Below are positions 1 through 6,457 of a DNA stretch of 12,202 bases, piece after piece. The notes under the pieces are model-generated. The model was not told the origin of the DNA and did not search any database. It saw only the letters and a list, made by a program, of their open reading frames with translations. A program made the position numbers and the translations under genes. Origin of the DNA: Erysipelotrichaceae bacterium (GTDB taxonomy: Bacteria; Bacillota_I; Bacilli_A; Erysipelotrichales; Erysipelotrichaceae); NCBI GenBank assembly GCA_021442745.1, contig JABUSI010000313.1:1-12202 (forward strand), in the 5' to 3' direction. Within the stretch, counting starts at the first letter, position 1, and every line of letters begins with the position of its first letter.

Positions 1-348
1 ATCAAGGTGCTGTCGTATACGCTGGTAGCCGGTTCCCTGGAAGATCTGAATCTGGAAGATTTCATATCCACGTTAACGGAAAACTCCTTAGGAAAAATCG
101 GGGGAGTCATCTTTGCGAGTGCGACACAGGGAATTGTGAATGCGTTAATGACCTTGCGGATTGCGACCATTACCAAAAACTACCTGCTGAATGCCAACGT
201 GTATCAGACCAAGGAGGAATTAAAAAAGAATTCCTTTGCGGAAGCGATGAAATTACTGAAAGAAATCGCCGCAACGGAAGTCAGCAGGAAGTTTGTCAAT
301 CCGGTAAAGGGACTGTTCAAACGGAAGGAAGACGTATATATCGGGTAA
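1..348 (+). CDS. C-terminal end of a DUF697/YcjF-like membrane-associated protein (5' truncated)
   Basis: The reading frame is open from base 1 and stops with TAA at 346-348, so only the last 115 codons are present and the start lies upstream. The segment ATQGIVNALMTLRIATITKNY, followed by a basic helix ending in KGLFKRKE, resembles as I recall it the C-terminal DUF697 domain of YcjF-type proteins, where a small-residue helix precedes a conserved TxRxG-like stretch. Such proteins are membrane-associated and often sit with, or are fused to, small GTPases; their biochemical role is poorly known. The DUF697 assignment is from motif resemblance only, and a different family is possible. A hairpin terminator follows immediately, so this gene ends its transcription unit. 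Confidence 0.5.
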   Translation: MKVLSYTLVAGSLEDLNLEDFISTLTENSLGKIGGVIFASATQGIVNALMTLRIATITKNYLLNANVYQTKEELKKNSFAEAMKLLKEIAATEVSRKFVNPVKGLFKRKEDVYIG

Positions 349-350
349 AA

Positions 351-371
351 GGCAGAGAAATCTGTCTTTTT
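351..371 (+). terminator. Rho-independent terminator after the DUF697-like gene
   Basis: GGCAGA (351-356) pairs with TCTGTC (361-366), including one G-T pair, around a GAAA tetraloop. A TTTTT run follows at 367-371. It starts 3 bp after the stop codon. Confidence 0.7.
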
Positions 372-384
372 CTTCAGGGTAATG

Positions 385-393
385 TGGTAAAAT
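385..393 (+). promoter_or_regulatory. Possible extended -10 promoter for the YczE-like gene
   Basis: TGG followed by TAAAAT (388-393) fits an extended -10 element. No convincing -35 box is visible, because the place for it is the T-tract of the preceding terminator. The palindrome AACCGGTT at 430-437 lies in the presumed leader. Weak support. Confidence 0.3.
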
Positions 394-471
394 AGAAAAA
401 AGAATGTGCGGACAAATACGATAGAAGAAAACCGGTTCTTTTTTGCCGGCTTGTTTGCGTAAGGAGTGAAA

Positions 472-1065
472 ATGATGAAAAAAGGGTTTATCAGGGATTT
501 CCTGATTATGGTTTTAGGGGCTATGACAATCGGTGGCGGAGTGGTGTTTATCATTTATGCCGGATTGGGTGCAGATGCGATGACGACCCTGGAAAACGGG
601 TTGTATGTCACATTGAATATCCCGCTGTCCTTGTCCCCGTTGTTAGCGAATGCGTTTTTTCTGGTATTGTTGTTTCTTTTGGATAAGAAGAGAGTATCCA
701 TCGGGACGGTTGTATGTCCGTTCTGTATTACGTTAGGGATTGAAGTGTTTACACTGTTTATTCCGGAAGTGTCTTCCATGGTATTACGTGTTGTGTATAT
801 GTTTGCGGGTATTGTGGTTGTCGCCTTGGGAATCGGGATCGGGGCACAATCACCGACAGGCTCCAATCCGTATGACGGATTCATTCTGGCTGTCAGTGAC
901 AGGATTCACAAACCGTATAATACGATGCGTCCGTGTTTTGATGCCGTAGTATTGATTGCCGGTGTTCTGTTAAAGGGAAGCTGGGGGATCGGTACGGTAC
1001 TGGCGATTACTTTGACCGGTGTCATCGGGCAGTTCTTTATGAACTTACTGAAGAAAGTGTTTTAG
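472..1065 (+). CDS. YczE/YitT-like integral membrane protein
   Basis: The 197-aa hydrophobic protein has about five to six membrane segments, a basic N-terminus (MMKKGFIRDF) and a basic C-terminus (NLLKKVF). The motif YAGLGADAMTTLENGL near the first loop, a later RVSIGTV, and GAQSPTGSNPYDGF before the last helices fit the YczE branch of the YitT/YczE membrane family, whose transported substrate is not firmly known. The open frame extends back to GTG at 466, but that codon lies inside the AAGGAG Shine-Dalgarno site (461-466). The start is therefore ATG 472 (5-nt spacing) or the adjacent ATG 475 (8-nt spacing). It is monocistronic, set between two terminators. YczE family membership is reasonably clear; the function is not. 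Confidence 0.75.
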   Translation: MMKKGFIRDFLIMVLGAMTIGGGVVFIIYAGLGADAMTTLENGLYVTLNIPLSLSPLLANAFFLVLLFLLDKKRVSIGTVVCPFCITLGIEVFTLFIPEVSSMVLRVVYMFAGIVVVALGIGIGAQSPTGSNPYDGFILAVSDRIHKPYNTMRPCFDAVVLIAGVLLKGSWGIGTVLAITLTGVIGQFFMNLLKKVF

Positions 1066-1076
1066 AAACTAAAATA

Positions 1077-1102
1077 TGCAGCCGTATGGCTGCACATTTT
1101 TT
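1077..1102. terminator. Bidirectional terminator between convergent genes
   Basis: TGCAGCC (1077-1083) pairs perfectly with GGCTGCA (1088-1094) around GTAT. On the plus strand six Ts follow at 1097-1102; on the minus strand the exit is TATTTTAG. It serves the YczE-like gene and probably also the EIIA gene, whose stop codon is only a few bases away. Confidence 0.8.
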
Positions 1103-1601
1103 ATCTTTCTACGTGAAGAATGACGTCTCCCTTGGCGAGGGAACCGGTTGTCTTTACGACGTCCTTGAAATCCGGGGTATTGGTAATGATGACCATAACG
1201 GTGGAATCATAGCCTTTTTCCTTGACTAAGTCTAAGTCTACGTTAACCAATACGTCGCCGGTACGTACGGTATCGCCTTGTTTGACTTTGGACTTGAACC
1301 CTTCCCCGTTCAGGTTGACGGTATCGATACCGATGTGTAACAGTACTTCAATACCGTTTTCGGTCTGAATGCCGTAGGCATGTCCTGTCGGGAAGGCAAC
1401 GGTTACCTTACCGGAAACCGGAGAGCAAACCTTACCGTTATTCAATTGTACGCCGACGCCTTTTCCTAACATTTCACCCGCAAATACCGGGTCGCTTACT
1501 TCGGTAATGTCAACGACTGTTCCGTCACCGATGTTTACGATATCATCCGTTACCGGAGCCGGTGTCGTATCTTTCTTTTTAAACGCATCAAATAATCCCA
1601 T
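1101..1601 (-). CDS. crr: PTS glucose-type EIIA protein (single-domain EIIA-Glc)
   Basis: This 166-aa soluble protein matches the length and layout of stand-alone EIIA-Glc. It carries VFAGEMLGKGVGVQ, then SPVSGKV, then GHAYGIQTENGIEVLLHIGIDTV. By family knowledge His89 (in LLHIGID) is the phosphorylated residue, taking phosphate from HPr, and His74 (GHAYG) is its catalytic partner. It would donate phosphate to EIIB domains of glucose-family permeases; no such permease lies in this window, and the beta-glucoside PTS here has its own lactose-type EIIA. A TTG codon at 1607 extends the frame, but AGGAGG at 1615-1610 sits 8 nt from ATG 1601, which fixes the start. It is transcribed divergently from the MATE gene. 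The symbol is by homology, and similar proteins in Bacillota are sometimes unnamed. Confidence 0.92.
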   Translation of the reverse strand: MGLFDAFKKKDTTPAPVTDDIVNIGDGTVVDITEVSDPVFAGEMLGKGVGVQLNNGKVCSPVSGKVTVAFPTGHAYGIQTENGIEVLLHIGIDTVNLNGEGFKSKVKQGDTVRTGDVLVNVDLDLVKEKGYDSTVMVIITNTPDFKDVVKTTGSLAKGDVILHVER

Positions 1602-1629
1602 ATACAAATCCTCCTAGTACATTGTAGTA

Positions 1630-1659
1630 ATTGTACCACTTTCCTGTAAGCGATTTCTA
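1630..1659 (-). promoter_or_regulatory. Promoter of the EIIA-Glc gene
   Basis: Read on the minus strand: TAGAAA (1659-1654) as a -35 box, an 18-bp spacer, and TACAAT (1635-1630) as a -10 box, the latter preceded by TGG as in an extended -10. A second TACAAT lies at 1626-1621. Confidence 0.5.
1645..1658 (-). promoter_or_regulatory. Candidate cre (catabolite-response) box
   Basis: AGAAATCGCTTACA on the minus strand matches the CcpA-box consensus TGWAANCGNTNWCA at 13 of 14 positions; only the first base differs. It overlaps the proposed -35 box and spacer of the EIIA-Glc promoter, where bound CcpA would be expected to interfere with transcription. Confidence 0.45.
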
Positions 1660-1690
1660 CGAAAACGAGTCACGTAAACGTGCTTTTTTC

Positions 1691-1720
1691 TTGTGAAAGT
1701 TCATTTGCTTGCGCTATACT
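1691..1720 (+). promoter_or_regulatory. Promoter of the MATE transporter gene
   Basis: TTGTGA (1691-1696), 18-bp spacer, TATACT (1715-1720). It is followed at a suitable distance by AGGAG at 1733-1737. Confidence 0.55.
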
Positions 1721-1745
1721 CTTCTATTAGTCAGGAGAGATGCGT

Positions 1746-3083
1746 ATGTCAGTTTTTGAAGAAAAGAACGTCACAAAAGCGATTATCCGGGTTTCCGTAC
1801 CGGCAATGTTAGGTCAGGTTGCGACGTTGATTTACAACATGGCGGATATTTATTTCGTATCCTTAACCAAAGCACCGGCACAGATTGCGGCGGTTACGTT
1901 GTGTTCCCCGGTGATGCTGATCATTATGTCGATTGCGGGAGTATTCGGAACCGGTGGTTCCAGTGTCATTGCCCGACTGATCGGACAGGGTGAACGGGAA
2001 GAAAGTAAACGGGTATTGAATTTCTGTAACTATGCAACGTTAGGAATCGGTATTCTGGTGATGGTACTGGGAATCCTCTTTAACAGCAACATTGCGGGAG
2101 TCATCGGTGCGGATGCGGAAAATATGGAATATACGTGCCAGTATCTGAGTTATATCTTTTACGGTACGCCGTTTGTGATGCTGGCAAACAGTTATACGCA
2201 TTTGTTCCGGTCTACCGGATTGATTAAGCAGGCAACAACGAGTCTGTTTATCGGAAACGGTACGAATATCGTACTGGATTTCCTGTTTATTGTGGTATTT
2301 AAAATGGGTACGGCAGGGGCTGCTTTGGCAACCTCCCTGGGATTCTTTGTGTCCACTATCTATTGTTTAGCTTGTATGATTGCCCAGAAAAACGACGGAA
2401 ACGATCTGATTTCCTTGTCGTTATCGGATTTCAGACCGACCTGGGATATGGTTAAGAGTGTGGTTGTGATTGGCGTTCCGGGTGCGTTGATTACGGCATT
2501 GCTGAGCATTTCCAATATCATTCAGAACAATTACATCAGTCTGTATACTTCCGATGCCGTGGCAGCATTCGGTATTTCCCATAAAGTGAACCTGGTGCCG
2601 ATTCTGTTATCCGTCGGTATGTCCCAGGGAGTGGCACCGCTTGTCGGGTATCATTACGGGGCTAAGAACATCGGTCAGATGAAGAAGACGGCAAACCGTG
2701 CCATTGTGTATGAAGTACTGCTGGGTGCCGTATTTACGGTATTGTATCTGATGGGAAGTACGGTACTGGCAGGTCTGTTTATGCACGAGGAAGGCTTGAT
2801 TGCCTTAACGTCGGGTATGATCCGGATTATGTGTATATCCGGACCGCTGGTAGGAATCATCAATATGATCGGGGCATATTTCCAGGCATTGGGAAAGGCA
2901 AAGGCGTCTTTGACCATTACGATATTACGGAACGTTGTTTTGTTCATACCGGCTTTGTATATCCTCAATACGCTGTTTGGGTTAAACGGTGTGGTGGCAA
3001 CGCATGCCGTAGTGGAATTTCTGATTGCGATTCTGTCTTTTGTGATGTACAGAATCGATACGAAACGTCTGGAAACCGCATAA
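1746..3083 (+). CDS. MATE family multidrug/Na+ (or H+) antiporter
   Basis: The 445-aa protein has the size of a typical MATE exporter and about 12 hydrophobic helices arranged as two similar halves. The N-terminal SVPAMLGQVATLIYNMADIYFVSL is the usual MATE opening, and the second half begins with VVVIGVPGALITALLSISNIIQNNYI. Further family-like segments are GTGGSSVIARLIGQGE in the first half and SQGVAPLVGYHYGAKN in the second. The family exports cationic drugs or metabolites in exchange for Na+ or H+; the substrate cannot be read from sequence. The frame extends to ATG 1740, but AGGAG at 1733-1737 is only 2 nt from it and 8 nt from ATG 1746, so 1746 is preferred. It is monocistronic and divergent from the EIIA-Glc gene. 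Confidence 0.9.
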   Translation: MSVFEEKNVTKAIIRVSVPAMLGQVATLIYNMADIYFVSLTKAPAQIAAVTLCSPVMLIIMSIAGVFGTGGSSVIARLIGQGEREESKRVLNFCNYATLGIGILVMVLGILFNSNIAGVIGADAENMEYTCQYLSYIFYGTPFVMLANSYTHLFRSTGLIKQATTSLFIGNGTNIVLDFLFIVVFKMGTAGAALATSLGFFVSTIYCLACMIAQKNDGNDLISLSLSDFRPTWDMVKSVVVIGVPGALITALLSISNIIQNNYISLYTSDAVAAFGISHKVNLVPILLSVGMSQGVAPLVGYHYGAKNIGQMKKTANRAIVYEVLLGAVFTVLYLMGSTVLAGLFMHEEGLIALTSGMIRIMCISGPLVGIINMIGAYFQALGKAKASLTITILRNVVLFIPALYILNTLFGLNGVVATHAVVEFLIAILSFVMYRIDTKRLETA

Positions 3084-3108
3084 CATCGCAAAATGTGTCA
3101 TGTTTCTT

Positions 3109-3139
3109 ACAAGATGTACCAATGAAAATATCTTGTTTT
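3109..3139 (+). terminator. Weak hairpin after the MATE gene, possible terminator
   Basis: ACAAGAT (3109-3115) pairs with ATCTTGT (3130-3136), extendable by two weak pairs. A short T run (3136-3139) follows. The stem is AT-rich and overlaps the proposed -35 box of the pilin promoter, so termination is uncertain. Confidence 0.35.
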
Positions 3140-3160
3140 CCCTTGACTGTATAGTATAAC
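3133..3160 (+). promoter_or_regulatory. Probable promoter of the pilin-like gene
   Basis: TTGTTT (3133-3138), 16-bp spacer, TATAAC (3155-3160). A better-looking TTGACT (3143-3148) is too close to this -10 box, and no good -10 lies 17 bp beyond it. Confidence 0.4.
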
Positions 3161-3184
3161 TACGACATCGGAAAAGGAGATGAA

Positions 3185-3532
3185 ATGATGAATAAAAAAG
3201 GTTTTACATTGATTGAATTAATTGTAGTAATCGCTATTATCGCAACCTTGTTGTTGATTCTGGTTCCGACAATGAACGGTTTTGTGGATACGGCAAAGAA
3301 AGAAAAGGATCTGGCAAACGCAAGAACAATTTATAATGCAGCGGTTGCTCAGCAGACAGCACATGACGTTGGTCTGAAGGATAAAGATGACGTTGCCTAT
3401 CCGGCAGTAACAACCGGCGGACAACTGAACGATGATTTCTTTGCGGAAGATTTACCGACGGAATGCAAGATTACCGTTACCGACGGAAAGATTACCGTTA
3501 CCTGTGACGACCAGACCTATCCGCAGGAATAA
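3185..3532 (+). CDS. Type IV pilin-like prepilin (class III signal, stand-alone)
   Basis: This 115-aa protein has the class III signal MMNKKG followed by FTLIELIVVIAIIATLLLILVPTM: a short basic leader, prepilin peptidase cleavage expected between Gly6 and Phe7, and the conserved Glu11 (position 5 of the mature protein) in a hydrophobic assembly helix. ComGC-like pseudopilins share this layout. The remainder is acidic and soluble, with Cys94 and Cys107 possibly forming a disulfide and an in-frame KITVT repeat (residues 95-99 and 102-106). AGGAG at 3175-3179 allows ATG 3185 (5 nt) or ATG 3188 (8 nt). No pilus ATPase, platform protein or prepilin peptidase lies nearby, so it must use machinery encoded elsewhere. 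It has its own promoter and a strong terminator. Whether it serves competence, a pilus or secretion is open. Confidence 0.85.
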   Translation: MMNKKGFTLIELIVVIAIIATLLLILVPTMNGFVDTAKKEKDLANARTIYNAAVAQQTAHDVGLKDKDDVAYPAVTTGGQLNDDFFAEDLPTECKITVTDGKITVTCDDQTYPQE

Positions 3533-3543
3533 CATGCATATGC

Positions 3544-3567
3544 CCTCCCCTCGGGGAGGTTTTTTTT
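3544..3567 (+). terminator. Strong Rho-independent terminator after the pilin-like gene
   Basis: CCTCCC (3544-3549) pairs with GGGAGG (3554-3559) around CTCG, followed by eight Ts (3560-3567). It isolates the pilin gene from the regulated module downstream. Confidence 0.92.
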
Positions 3568-3576
3568 ATATGCGGG

Positions 3577-3614
3577 ATAAACTTCTGTGTATAAAACTTT
3601 ACATAGAAGTTTAT
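3577..3614. promoter_or_regulatory. Upstream operator: inverted repeat with 15-bp arms
   Basis: The arms at 3577-3591 and 3600-3614 are complementary except for one G-T pair, with an 8-bp spacer. The conserved core is CTTCTGTGTA, 8 bp, TACATAGAAG (3582-3609, 28 bp). It lies just before and partly overlaps the -35 box. A second copy of the same geometry lies exactly 46 bp downstream. The likely ligand is the HTH protein encoded immediately after. Confidence 0.65.
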
Positions 3615-3641
3615 TGACAACCCATAACTTCTATGTAAAAT
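3614..3641 (+). promoter_or_regulatory. Promoter of the HTH-DUF3990 module
   Basis: Consensus TTGACA (3614-3619), 16-bp spacer, TAAAAT (3636-3641). The -35 box touches the upstream operator and the -10 box lies inside the downstream one, as in an autorepressed promoter. Confidence 0.7.
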
Positions 3642-3655
3642 ATTTTATATAGAAG
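3628..3655. promoter_or_regulatory. Downstream operator: 28-bp palindrome over the -10 box
   Basis: CTTCTATGTAAAAT (3628-3641) is followed directly by ATTTTATATAGAAG (3642-3655). 13 of 14 position pairs are complementary. Its outer ten bases per side repeat the arms of the upstream operator. It covers the -10 box and the probable transcription start. Confidence 0.65.
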
Positions 3656-3671
3656 ATAAGAGGGTGTTTCC

Positions 3672-4529
3672 ATGGATTATCTGATTTATCAGGATGTTGA
3701 AAGCGTAATGGAACTTGCGGATGTATCCGCAGACGATCTGGCAAATGAACTGGGTGTAAGCAGAGTGACTGTCAGTCACTGGATGAACAACAGAAATGCG
3801 ATATCAGCGAAACATATGGAACAGTTCTACAGTTATGTGTATCAAAAAGGAATCCGGTTAAACAGAATCAAAGAACAACTGTATCGTGAGGATGTGGTAT
3901 CCGCCAAGGAAAAACTGCTTTTTCACGGTGCGAAAACGAAGCTGGAAGGAAACCTGAGAACCGATTGCAGCAAGAAAATCAACGATTTCGGGAATGGGTT
4001 TTATTGCGGTGAAAGTCTGGAACAATCGGCAACGTTTGTGGCAGCATATGAGAGTTCTTCTCTTTATATGTTAACGTTTCATCCGGAAGGACTGGTCGGT
4101 AAAACGTTTTGTTGTGACCGGGAGTGGATGCTGACGATTGCGTACTTCCGTGGAAAACTGGAAGAGTACAAGGATACGGAACAGGTCAGACAGATTGCAA
4201 AAACAAAGGAGAATATTGATTACATTGTGGCACCGATTGCGGATAACCGGATGTATGAAATTATTGACAGCTTTATCGAGGGTGAAATTACGGATGTTCA
4301 ATGCCAGCATTGTTTGTCTGCAACAAATCTTGGTATGCAGTATGTATTTGTCAGTGAAAAAGCTCTTTCACAAGTTACCCTGTTAGAGCGGTGTTATTTA
4401 TCCGGATTGGAAAAAGAAGATTACCTGAAACGCAGGAATGAAAGCTTCCGTATGAACATGGATAAAATGAAACTTGCCAGGAAACAGTACAGAAACCAAG
4501 GGGAATATATAGAGGATATTATGCGATGA
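3672..4529 (+). CDS. HTH (XRE-like) protein fused to a DUF3990-type, ADP-ribosyltransferase-like domain
   Basis: This 285-aa soluble protein has two parts. Residues about 8-62 form an XRE-like helix-turn-helix, with DDLANELGVSRVTVSHWMNNR as the HTH core. From residue 80 it shows what I recognise as DUF3990: LLFHGAK with His85, then NDFGNGFYCGESLEQSATFV (104-123) with Tyr111, REWMLTIAYFR (150-160), IVAPIADNRMY (185-195), and GMQYVFVSEKAL (221-232) with Gln223. This order looks like the H-Y-[EQ] layout of ADP-ribosyltransferase folds, so NAD+-dependent modification of a target is plausible but unproven. The C-terminal 45 residues are basic and helical. AGAGGG at 3659-3664 lies 7 nt before ATG 3672. 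The gene overlaps the next by 4 bp and sits behind a tandem operator. About half its Arg codons are AGA/AGG, against 2 of 11 in the MATE gene, which hints at transfer. Confidence 0.72.
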   Translation: MDYLIYQDVESVMELADVSADDLANELGVSRVTVSHWMNNRNAISAKHMEQFYSYVYQKGIRLNRIKEQLYREDVVSAKEKLLFHGAKTKLEGNLRTDCSKKINDFGNGFYCGESLEQSATFVAAYESSSLYMLTFHPEGLVGKTFCCDREWMLTIAYFRGKLEEYKDTEQVRQIAKTKENIDYIVAPIADNRMYEIIDSFIEGEITDVQCQHCLSATNLGMQYVFVSEKALSQVTLLERCYLSGLEKEDYLKRRNESFRMNMDKMKLARKQYRNQGEYIEDIMR

Positions 4530-5044
4530 GAAAAATGGATGCGTTGGGACTTAAATTATGCGGTTATCAGGCAAAAATGTTTGAAAGAAGTCTTGAGGAT
4601 TGCGAATGCGGGTCCAGAATATTTGTGCGGAGATTTATGAATTCCGAGTTTGCGAAGCGGATGGACCGTGACGGCTTTTTGTATGAATCTCTGGATGTTA
4701 CGGATGCTTTGAAAGAAATTGAGAATCAATACGGAGTCAGTTCGTATGGAACGGATAAGTTTTCTGCGGAAGAAATGCATTGGATCGGTTATATATACAG
4801 ATACTGGTCATATGTGACGGAAAAATCCAGCAAACAGATTTATAAAATGATGAAAGCGGAGGAATTAAAAAAACTGTATTCTCCATATCATACATTAGAT
4901 CCGATGCAAGCCATTGAACGAATGACGGAAACGGTGGATTTTGAAAAAAGGAAAGAAGCAGGAGATATAGAAAGAGGTGTTATCGTGCTTCGTAAAGTCC
5001 GCCGGAAATGGGAGCGGAAACTGCAGGAAGGGTCTTCATTATAG
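4526..5044 (+). CDS. Unrecognised 172-aa partner protein, candidate antitoxin
   Basis: I cannot assign a named family. The protein is soluble and charged. The N-terminal third (about 1-60) carries a Cys pair (CEC, 26-28) and RIFVRRFMNSEFAKRMD. The most distinctive block is residues 85-130: HWIGYIYRYWSYVTEKSSKQIYK, then a segment ending in LYSPYHTLDPMQAIERM. It looks like a conserved helical family that I believe recurs beside DUF3990 genes, though I cannot check. The C-terminus is basic (RKVRRKWERK). The ATG overlaps the upstream TGA as ATGA, implying translational coupling and matched output. In-frame ATG 4535 is an alternative start. About half of its Arg codons are AGA/AGG. Context suggests that it neutralises or regulates the HTH-DUF3990 protein; this is inference. 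Confidence 0.65.
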   Translation: MRKMDALGLKLCGYQAKMFERSLEDCECGSRIFVRRFMNSEFAKRMDRDGFLYESLDVTDALKEIENQYGVSSYGTDKFSAEEMHWIGYIYRYWSYVTEKSSKQIYKMMKAEELKKLYSPYHTLDPMQAIERMTETVDFEKRKEAGDIERGVIVLRKVRRKWERKLQEGSSL

Positions 5045-5062
5045 GATATATTAAATTATATA

Positions 5063-5087
5063 AAAAATGCCTGAAACAGGCATTTTT
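5063..5087. terminator. Bidirectional terminator between the module and the AAA ATPase gene
   Basis: AAAAATGCCTG (5063-5073) pairs perfectly with CAGGCATTTTT (5077-5087) around AAA, giving a GC-rich core with an A-tract on one side and a T-tract on the other. It can end transcription from both convergent units. Confidence 0.88.
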
Positions 5088-5108
5088 GTGTTTATTTTAC
5101 AGGGGGTA

Positions 5109-6404
5109 TTATTTCTCGATACTTTTCGGGTCGAGAAGGAAATCGTAAATGTTTACAGTCAGGACACCGTAATCATCGTAATAGGATGGAGTCATATCTC
5201 CGGTAATAATGATTTTTCGGAAGGAATCATCTATCTTGCGAAACGGTCGGATTTCCTGTGTGCGTTTGGCTTCATCCGGAATGGAATAAGCGGACTGAAT
5301 ATACAGTCTTTTGAAACCAAGGTTACAGACAAAATCAATTTCAAGTTGTTTCCGTACCGGAATTCCTTCTTCGTTTCTCTCAACGACGGGAATGACACCC
5401 ACGTCTACGTTATAGCCACGCATGCGAAGTTCATTGTATATGACGTTTTCCATGGCATGCGTTTTTTCAAACTGCCGGAAATGAATCCTTGCGTTGCGAA
5501 GTCCAAGGTCAGAAAAGTAGTATTTCTGAGGAGTATCCATATAGGCTTTTCCCTTGATGTCATATCTTTGTGCAGGTTCAATTAAAAAACAATCTTCCAG
5601 ATATTCGAGATACTTTTTAATGGTAACAGAAGTGATAGAAGAACTCTTGAGCGTTCGGAAGGTGTTTTTCAGTTTCTCCGGATTGGTCAGGGAACCGATG
5701 GCTGAGGACAGGATATTCAGAAGATCATCCAGTTCGGATGTATTCCGGATGCGATTACGCTTTGTGATATCCCGGATGTAAATTTCATTGAAAAGGCTTT
5801 GAAGAAGAAGGGCTTTGTCAGCCGGTTCTTCCTGAAGAACAACCTGCGGGATTCCGCCATAAAGCATGTACTCCGTTAATCCCATGTATCTGTCGTTTGG
5901 GTAAACGGACATGAATTCGGAAAAACTGAGCGGATACATAGGGATTTCATCACCCCGTCCGGCAAATTCCGTGGCAATTTCTTTTGAAAGTAATTTTGCG
6001 TTGCTTCCTGTTACAAAAACGTCTGTATTCTGTTTGCGCAGATATCCGTTAAGAACGGCCTCGAAGCAGTCCAACATTTGAATCTCATCGAGCAGAAGAT
6101 AGTACATTCCGTCATCTGTCATTTTGGATTGAATGTATTTTGTGAATTTCTCGGGGTCGACACCTCGTTTTTCTTTTTGAATCTGAATCAGATTTTCTTC
6201 AATCAGAAACAAATCATCAGCGGAATCAAACGCAAAACGAATGATGTGATCTGCATCCGTACCGCTTTCCAAAAGATGACGATAAAACAAGGTATTCAGC
6301 AAATAGGATTTGCCACACCGACGAACCCCTGTAATGACTTTGATCAGTCCGTTGTGTTTTTTTCGTATCAGTTTGTCCAGATATAAATCTCTGCGAATTT
6401 CCAT
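5109..6404 (-). CDS. AAA family ATPase with C-terminal DUF4143 domain
   Basis: The 431-aa protein has the standard size and order of the AAA_14/DUF4143 group. The Walker A motif is GVRRCGKS (26-33), Walker B is YYLLLDEIQ (101-109), a sensor-like strand is DVFVTGSNAKLLS (128-140), and GGIPQVV (183-189) closes the ATPase part. The C-terminal DUF4143 region contains YYFSDLGLRNA and then a PD-(D/E)XK-like core: ENVIYNELRMRGYNV (319-333), LEIDFVC (354-360) and RLYIQSAY (366-373). The usual catalytic Lys position of EVK-like motifs reads IQS here. Family function is largely unknown. A TTG at 6419 extends the frame, but GGGAGG (6417-6412) is placed 7 nt before ATG 6404. It is monocistronic, converges on the HTH-DUF3990 module, and its promoter region contains the large palindromic repeats. 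Confidence 0.88.
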   Translation of the reverse strand: MEIRRDLYLDKLIRKKHNGLIKVITGVRRCGKSYLLNTLFYRHLLESGTDADHIIRFAFDSADDLFLIEENLIQIQKEKRGVDPEKFTKYIQSKMTDDGMYYLLLDEIQMLDCFEAVLNGYLRKQNTDVFVTGSNAKLLSKEIATEFAGRGDEIPMYPLSFSEFMSVYPNDRYMGLTEYMLYGGIPQVVLQEEPADKALLLQSLFNEIYIRDITKRNRIRNTSELDDLLNILSSAIGSLTNPEKLKNTFRTLKSSSITSVTIKKYLEYLEDCFLIEPAQRYDIKGKAYMDTPQKYYFSDLGLRNARIHFRQFEKTHAMENVIYNELRMRGYNVDVGVIPVVERNEEGIPVRKQLEIDFVCNLGFKRLYIQSAYSIPDEAKRTQEIRPFRKIDDSFRKIIITGDMTPSYYDDYGVLTVNIYDFLLDPKSIEK

Positions 6405-6429
6405 ACGTAGGCCTCCCAATAATGGATTT

Positions 6430-6457
6430 GTGTAATTTGTTACACTTTTCTATTCTA
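6430..6457. repeat. Palindrome plus 20-bp direct repeat near the AAA gene start
   Basis: GTGTAA (6430-6435) and TTACAC (6440-6445) form an inverted repeat. TGTTACACTTTTCTATTCTA (6438-6457) is an exact copy of 6522-6541, 84 bp away. The site overlaps the predicted transcription start of the AAA gene, a repressor-like position. Confidence 0.6.

Noticed and set aside
430..437. AACCGGTT palindrome before the YczE-like gene
   Set aside because: Only 8 bp long and not repeated elsewhere in the intergenic regions read; likely chance.
466..471. GTG start for the YczE-like gene
   Set aside because: The codon lies within the AAGGAG ribosome binding site that serves the ATG codons just downstream.
1671..1689. 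CACG-TAAA-CGTG hairpin followed by six Ts on the plus strand upstream of the MATE gene
   Set aside because: The stem is only 4 bp, there is no plus-strand transcript known to need termination here, and it lies upstream of the MATE promoter.
5067..5585. 172-codon plus-strand open frame opposite the AAA gene
   Set aside because: It lies antisense within the AAA/DUF4143 gene, has no Shine-Dalgarno site, starts inside the terminator and has no recognisable motif.
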